A DNA stretch of 5,877 nucleotides from JADGRQ01 sp041476585 (GTDB lineage Bacteria > Pseudomonadota > Gammaproteobacteria > Burkholderiales > SG8-39). Positions 5,272-5,877 of the stretch are shown one piece after another; the first letter of the stretch is position 1, and each line of letters opens with the position of its first letter. The notes under the pieces are model-generated. The model saw only the letters and a program-made list of their open reading frames with translations, was not told the origin of the DNA and ran no database searches. A program made the position numbers and the translations under genes. The DNA lies in contig JBGOTT010000263.1 of NCBI GenBank assembly GCA_041476585.1, positions 1 through 5,877 on the forward strand. The letters are read 5' to 3'.

Positions 5272-5877
5272 CCTCGGGCGCCCTGACGCCGGGCATGGCC
5301 GCGCTGGCACTGTTCGGCGCCTTCTTCGTGCTGCTGGTGGCGCGCGTGCCGGTCGCCTTCGCCCTCGGTCTCGCCTGCCTGCCGATCCTGCTGCTCGAAC
5401 CGCGCCTGTCGCCGATGATGCTGTTCAACGAGACCTTCAAGGCCTACAACTCGTTCATCCTGCTGGCGGTGCCGTTCTTCCTGCTCACCGCCAACCTGAT
5501 GAACGTCGGCGGCATTACTGACCGCCTGGTGTGGTTGTCGCGCACGATGGTGGGGAACTTCCCGGGCGCGCTCGCGCAGATCAACGTGCTGCTGTCGGTG
5601 TTCTTCGCCGGCATCTCGGGCTCCTCCACGGCGGATGCGGCGAGCCAGTCGAAGATCTTCATCGACGCGCAGGTCAAGGAAGGCTACGGCCTGTCGTTCT
5701 CGATCGCGATCACCGCGGTGTCGGCGGTGCTCGCCGTCATCATCCCGCCGTCGATCCTGATGATCGTGTGGGGCGGCGTGATCTCGACTTCCATCGGCGC
5801 GATGTACCTCGCCGGCATTCTGCCGGGCCTGCTGATCGCGGCGGCGCAGATGGCCACCGTGCACGTCTACGCCAAGA
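5268..5877 (+). CDS. dctM: TRAP transporter large permease subunit, DctM family, 3' end outside window
   Basis: The frame opens at ATG 5268, overlapping the small-permease stop as ATGA, and stays open to the window edge, giving 203 complete codons. The family usually has about 425-440 residues, so about half is visible. Family features are an early hydrophobic helix with VARVPVAFALGLACLPILLL, then NSFILLAVPFFLLTANLMNVGGITDRL (codons around 5448-5528), FFAGISGSSTADAAS (around 5604-5648), EGYGLSFSIAITAVSAV and IIPPSILMIVWGG. It forms the transport channel of an Na+-coupled secondary importer and works with the binding protein and small subunit encoded just upstream. One small difference from most relatives is ADAASQSKIF, where a glycine or alanine-rich stretch is more common. 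A short GGA at 5257-5259, eight bases before the start, may help, but coupling through the overlap is likely to matter more. Confidence 0.93.
   Translation, partial: MTSGALTPGMAALALFGAFFVLLVARVPVAFALGLACLPILLLEPRLSPMMLFNETFKAYNSFILLAVPFFLLTANLMNVGGITDRLVWLSRTMVGNFPGALAQINVLLSVFFAGISGSSTADAASQSKIFIDAQVKEGYGLSFSIAITAVSAVLAVIIPPSILMIVWGGVISTSIGAMYLAGILPGLLIAAAQMATVHVYAK

Noticed and set aside
4612..5864. Minus-strand open frames opposite the two permease genes
   Set aside because: Their translations are polar and rich in His, Arg, Gln and Glu, which is what the reverse complement of membrane-protein codons gives.

Overview
The window is GC-rich DNA with G or C at most third codon positions. It is densely coding and holds six genes, of which the first and last run off the edges. 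GC level, protein style, and the mix of a TRAP transporter, an enolase-superfamily enzyme and a ring-hydroxylating-dioxygenase small subunit suggest a betaproteobacterium, most likely Burkholderiales. No rRNA or other phylogenetic marker is present, so this is an inference.

Layout. Bases 1-793 (+) hold the C-terminal two thirds or so of an enolase-superfamily enzyme of the mandelate racemase/muconate lactonizing type. It converges, with a 23-base gap, on a minus-strand gene (1290-817) for a protein of the aromatic-ring-hydroxylating dioxygenase beta-subunit family; no alpha subunit is in the window. A 143-base divergent intergenic region (1291-1433) then holds candidate back-to-back promoters and two inverted repeats. 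From 1434 a tight plus-strand operon runs to the right edge: a Gfo/Idh/MocA-type NAD(P)-dependent oxidoreductase (1434-2585); one base later a DUF993 protein, which is dihydrodipicolinate-synthase-like (2587-3765); then, after 34 bases and a strong ribosome binding site, a complete TRAP binding protein (dctP-type, 3800-4792), small permease (dctQ-type, 4789-5271, overlap GTGA) and large permease (dctM-type, from 5268, overlap ATGA, cut by the window end).

How the genes may work together. This looks like a catabolic locus: a TRAP system imports an organic acid, probably a sugar acid or similar hydroxy-carboxylate; the oxidoreductase oxidises the substrate or a derivative; and the DUF993 protein, with a candidate Schiff-base lysine in a TIM barrel, acts as a lyase or aldolase. 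The enolase-superfamily enzyme could dehydrate or epimerise a pathway acid. The substrate cannot be read from sequence, and I know of no firmly characterised pathway built on this oxidoreductase/DUF993 pair. The dioxygenase-like gene is the odd one out: it is inverted and without its partner subunit, and may be unrelated.

The most interesting points are the uncharacterised oxidoreductase/DUF993 pair joined to a TRAP transporter, the orphan beta-subunit-like gene, and the compact divergent control region, where a perfect inverted repeat encloses a TTGACA box shared by two candidate promoters. Apart from 1291-1433, no stretch over 100 bases lacks a gene. I saw no tRNA, rRNA, CRISPR array, transposase or attachment site.
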